From a bacterium BMS3Bbin08 (GTDB taxonomy: Bacteria > Nitrospirota > Thermodesulfovibrionia > UBA6902 > BMS3Bbin08): DNA of 64,000 nucleotides. Within the stretch, counting starts at the first letter, position 1; every line of letters begins with the position of its first letter. The notes beneath the pieces are model-generated. The model ran no database searches. It saw only the letters and a list, made by a program, of their open reading frames with translations, and was not told the origin of the DNA. A program made the translations under genes and the position numbers. Positions 60,940 to 64,000 of the stretch are shown here, piece after piece. The DNA lies in NCBI GenBank assembly GCA_002897775.1, contig BDTR01000053.1:124001-188000 (forward strand), in the 5' to 3' direction.

Positions 60940-61158
60940 TACATTTTTCACTGAAGTGAAAAATGTCGTTATTAGTTAATGGTTACTCGTTATAGGTGAA
61001 CCGGCTTGACTTAAGGTTTTCTTATATTTTTTTACTAATAACGAATAACGGTCATTTTCAGTCCGGTAGCAGGTAGTTTATAGTTCTTTGCTATAAGTCT
61101 TTTGCCGTAAGCTATTAGCTGAATACTATGAGCTAAAAATTTGTTTCTCAAATTTTTC
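60940..61158. repeat. Heptad repeats between tRNA genes
   Basis: GTTATTA GTTAATG GTTACTC GTTATAG from about 60969, and GGTAGCA GGTAGTT TATAGTT ... ATTAGCT GAATACT ATGAGCT from about 61065. Confidence 0.75.
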
Positions 61159-61234
<76 letters not shown>

Positions 61235-61242
61235 TACTAAAA

Positions 61243-61276
61243 AAAAGACTTAGCCCATTCAGGGTTAAGTCTTTTT
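61243..61276. terminator. Bidirectional terminator after the tRNA cluster
   Basis: AAAAGACTTAGCCC pairs with GGGTTAAGTCTTTT around ATTCA, with A-run and T-run flanks. It can serve the tRNA genes and the convergent membrane-protein gene. Confidence 0.85.
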
Positions 61277-61312
61277 CAGTTCATATAATTGATAAATAAC
61301 ATTTATTGGCTG

Positions 61313-61843
61313 CTAATAGTTCTTGCTGTTAAGGTAAGCGGAAAGAAGGATCATTGAAATACCTATTATTAATACCGGCACCCCTACTTCAAGCTGAATA
61401 GCGTCGCCCATGGCATCAGCATATTGCTTGACCGGATTATCCGTAAGCCTGATGCTTAAACCGCCCTGTATCTCTGTCATCTTGGTTTGAAAATTATAAA
61501 GCGACAGCGTAAAAGTAACCAGGCCCCATCCACCGGATAACCATATCCATTTCATTCTATTTATTAAGATCAACACCAGAGAGATAACAGAAGCAACCAG
61601 TAACATGACAGCATCTCCCTCACCATTGCCGAAATAAGTTACACCCCCGATGACCGGGGATTTAAAAAAAGGAAGGAATACACCAATTGAAACCGCGATC
61701 ACGCCAAATAAACCTACTTTCTCTTTTGTGCCCGCCAACCTGGACATTTCCCTGTTTTTCGCGGGTAGAACACCTGAGGACCTGTTCAGCAGTTTTTTTG
61801 CCTTCCACTCTTCATATTCCTGCTTATTGTAAAACTGCGGCAT
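61313..61843 (-). CDS. Small multi-pass membrane protein of unknown function
   Basis: 176 residues: a charged N-terminal segment (MPQFYNKQEYEEWKAKKLL) and four predicted membrane helices (about 44-62, 78-96, 101-120, 148-171). The second gap holds FGNGEGDAVM. No family recognised with confidence. Ribosome site GGGAGGAG precedes the ATG. Confidence 0.75.
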   Translation of the reverse strand: MPQFYNKQEYEEWKAKKLLNRSSGVLPAKNREMSRLAGTKEKVGLFGVIAVSIGVFLPFFKSPVIGGVTYFGNGEGDAVMLLVASVISLVLILINRMKWIWLSGGWGLVTFTLSLYNFQTKMTEIQGGLSIRLTDNPVKQYADAMGDAIQLEVGVPVLIIGISMILLSAYLNSKNY

Positions 61844-61969
61844 TTTACTCCTCCCTTTTTGCTTTTAAAAAACCTCTATATATCCAATAAAGTTTATCTC
61901 TAATCAGTATAGCAAAACATTAAAAGAATCAAAAGTCAGAAATCAACCCATTCGGCTATCCCCGGCTTA

Positions 61970-62080
61970 ACCCTTCGACAGAGCTTATCCTGAACGCAGT
62001 TGAAGGGCTCAGGGTTGGACATTCGGCTGAGCTCAGTCGAAGCCATACTGAGCAGCGCTTTTTGTCCCTGCCATAAATGG
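61970..62080. repeat. TCGAAGGGCTCAG-type dispersed repeat
   Basis: CCCTTCGACAGAGCTTATCC, GTTGAAGGGCTCAGG, then GCTGAGCTCAGTCGAAGCC: interleaved inverted words of a kind common between genes in environmental genomes. A short piece (GCTGAGTGAAGTCGAAGC) also occurs at about 9254. Confidence 0.55.
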
Positions 62081-62112
62081 CGGGTTTTGAGCGCCGTCAA
62101 AGTATCAAAAAT

Positions 62113-63381
62113 TCAAAACCCCTGTATGTCCCTGACCCTCTGAACAACCGGAGGATGGGAATAATAGAAAGCCGCGTATAGCGGATGGGGATGGAGGTTA
62201 GAGAGATTGTCCTTTGAGAGTTTAATAAGTGAGCTTGCCAGACTATTGGGATTGCCCGTGAGTTCGCAGGCAAAGCGGTCAGCCTGCCTTTCATGCCGCC
62301 TGGAGAAGTAACTGGATAACGGTCCAAGAGGAAAGCCGATGATACTGCCAATAAAGCCCAGTATCATAACTTTCGCGAAAAAAGAGTCTGCTTCAATTGA
62401 AAAGACCTGCAACAGGAAATCCGACTGGAGAATGTAAAAAGCCGCATAAAGCACTGCAAACGCCATAACTTCTGAAACTATAATGCGCTTCAGGACATGT
62501 TTTTTCTTCCAGTGGCCGAGCTCATGGGCGAGTACGGCAATTACTTCATCCCTGTCCATTTTCGCAAGAAGAGTATCATATAGTATTATCCGTTTGACTT
62601 TTCCTATACCGGTAAAATAAGCATTAGTATGCCTGCTCCTTTTCGAAGCATCCATTTTAAAAATACTGCTGACCCTTATACCTGCTTTTTCAGCCATATC
62701 CTTTATCCTGTCTTCCATCTCCCTGTCATCAACAGGCGTGAATTTATTAAAAAGAGGCTCAATCACATAGGGCGATATGTACATGATGAACAGGCTAAAC
62801 AGAAGAAAGAACCCCCAAACCCATAGCCACCAGAACTCAGGGCTGTAAGAGACCAGCCATAAACCAACCGAGATGAGAATGCCGATAAGGATCGTAGAAA
62901 CCAGAATGGATTTAAAAAAATCCGCCAGCCACAGCCCGGGGGTCAATGTGTTAAATCCGTATTTCTTTTCTATCTTAAAATTTCGGTATAAGCTGAATGG
63001 TATGGAAATGATATTTTCAGCATATATCAGAAACAGAAAGAATGCCAGGCCGGAGACAACGAAGTGCCAGTTCATTGACATTACCCATGAATTATATAAA
63101 TTCAGCAGACCACCGAATAAAAATACCAGCAGGACTATGTTGTTAAATATAGATGCCGCAAACGAGAACTTACTGTTTTCTATAGTGTAATCACACGTTC
63201 TTTTTAATAAATCCGTATCAATCCGACCCTCAAATTCAGGGGGGACCTCAGCACCGTATTTCTTCAGATGCCCGAGATTAAGCGCCTTTAGCCAATAGCC
63301 AAAAAGTACAATGCCAATGTATGAGAGAAAAAAAAGAAATAAATAGGTCTCCATTAGAGAATACAATACGTTATTTGACAT
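62113..63381 (-). CDS. M48/Ste24-family membrane zinc metalloprotease
   Basis: 422 residues with about seven membrane helices. Zinc motif HELGH in VIAVLAHELGHWKKKHV and the third ligand in RRHERQADRFAC. CAAX prenyl protease 1 (Ste24) type, with the N-terminal M48_N region. In bacteria it probably acts in membrane-protein quality control. Confidence 0.95.
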   Translation of the reverse strand: MSNNVLYSLMETYLFLFFLSYIGIVLFGYWLKALNLGHLKKYGAEVPPEFEGRIDTDLLKRTCDYTIENSKFSFAASIFNNIVLLVFLFGGLLNLYNSWVMSMNWHFVVSGLAFFLFLIYAENIISIPFSLYRNFKIEKKYGFNTLTPGLWLADFFKSILVSTILIGILISVGLWLVSYSPEFWWLWVWGFFLLFSLFIMYISPYVIEPLFNKFTPVDDREMEDRIKDMAEKAGIRVSSIFKMDASKRSRHTNAYFTGIGKVKRIILYDTLLAKMDRDEVIAVLAHELGHWKKKHVLKRIIVSEVMAFAVLYAAFYILQSDFLLQVFSIEADSFFAKVMILGFIGSIIGFPLGPLSSYFSRRHERQADRFACELTGNPNSLASSLIKLSKDNLSNLHPHPLYAAFYYSHPPVVQRVRDIQGF

Positions 63382-63494
63382 GAAGAGCTAACCAGGTCAG
63401 GACATAAAATTCCTTAATTTTAATAATTTTCAGGTCTCTATAAATCTCTCTCTTCCTGCAATTGTGGCGCCCGGGTACATTAATAATACAGAAT

Positions 63495-63923
63495 TTATTC
63501 AAGAATCTCTTCAATAATAGATTGATTTTCTGTTTTCCTGTTCATTCTACCTGATGAAATTTTGATGAATATCAGTGATGTAAAAAACGCAAGAAGTCCT
63601 CCAAAGGCGGCAAGAAGCTCGGAATCAACTCCATTAATATAAACAGGGAGGTAAGATTTTCCGATAAATGCTCCCGCGAATAACGCAAAAAGCGGCAAAA
63701 CATATAAAAGCAGCGCCCCTTTTAAGTAAGTGGAAGGTTTCATTACAATCTTTACCTTCTGTCCAACCTTTGCTCTTGCTGCATTTATAGCTTCTATTTC
63801 AACGCCATTATATGTGATGTCACATGTCTCTTTTTCGCAGTGGTCGCAACAACCGCTTTTCTTTCCCATTATTACCCTGGCATTTACTCCATCAATACTC
63901 TTAACTACTCCAATTTCTTCCAT
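63495..63923 (-). CDS. rseC: RseC/MucC-family membrane protein
   Basis: 142 residues from the ATG of MEEIGVVKSIDG, with ribosome site GGTGAGG. Cys-rich N-terminal domain (KSGCCDHCEKETCDI) and two membrane helices (about 68-88 and 100-122). RseC-like proteins occur in the sigma-E anti-sigma operon or with Rnf/Rsx redox complexes; neither partner is in the window. Confidence 0.88.
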   Translation of the reverse strand: MEEIGVVKSIDGVNARVIMGKKSGCCDHCEKETCDITYNGVEIEAINAARAKVGQKVKIVMKPSTYLKGALLLYVLPLFALFAGAFIGKSYLPVYINGVDSELLAAFGGLLAFFTSLIFIKISSGRMNRKTENQSIIEEILE

Positions 63924-64000
63924 GAGTGTCCTCACCTGTTTTTACATAATAGATCACCTGTCGTTTTGACAGGCTATTTTACATGAATTGAAGGAATCTT

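Overview
The window looks like chromosomal DNA of an uncultured Gram-negative, probably anaerobic bacterium. The clues are signal-peptide lipoproteins, an RseC homologue, RAYT-type transposition, a Tat-exported uptake [NiFe] hydrogenase, peptidoglycan-recycling enzymes and many multi-PAS histidine kinases. Nitrospirota, Desulfobacterota or a neighbouring candidate phylum would fit; the sequence alone does not decide the phylum.

Region 1 (1-36921, almost entirely minus strand) is a signalling island. It holds ten histidine kinases, eleven free response regulators, one broken receiver fragment, two orphan ABC-type solute-binding proteins, an ethylbenzene-dehydrogenase-type binding protein, a FecR-like exported protein, a compact subtilase followed by a 46-codon small ORF, a KaiB homologue and a PilB/GspE-type ATPase. 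Kinases and regulators have clearly grown by duplication: five tandem single-domain regulators share a C-terminal extension, and two of them carry a 212 bp block differing at one base.

Region 2 (37087-38117) is a RAYT transposase bounded by 15 bp inverted repeats.

Region 3 (38127-49847, plus strand) is a complete uptake-hydrogenase and maturation locus: small subunit, large subunit, cytochrome b, maturation protease, HypC, HypA, HypB, HypE, HypD and HypF. An HTH-MNT/HEPN gene pair with a 44 bp palindromic operator sits between hypD and hypF. The main discovery is in the large subunit. Both cysteine codons of its N-terminal nickel-binding CxxC motif are in-frame TGA, so the protein reads RI-U-GV-U, and a bacterial-type SECIS hairpin with a GGU loop lies just downstream. 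The frame is otherwise intact for 571 residues. This predicts a [NiFe] hydrogenase with two selenocysteines in the L1 motif, unlike the classical [NiFeSe] enzymes, whose single Sec is in the C-terminal L2 motif.

Region 4 (49945-60149) holds housekeeping genes: a rhodanese, an M23 peptidase, a probable MurU-AmgK fusion next to NamZ (a peptidoglycan salvage module), a PPC-domain protein, a nitroreductase, a small Fis-type regulator, pyruvate kinase and L-aspartate oxidase. Region 5 (60249-61234) carries five tRNA genes (Pro, Arg, His, Arg, Lys). Region 6 (61313-63923) has a membrane protein, an M48/Ste24 protease and RseC.

Two repeat systems run through the whole window. The first is a family of hairpins with CCCCGTT...AACGGGG ends, whose inner stems covary between copies. 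These supply the shared C-terminal tail of several kinases and are inserted in frame inside the MurU-AmgK gene. The second is degenerate 7-bp-periodic repeats filling many intergenic gaps, with a different word at each locus.
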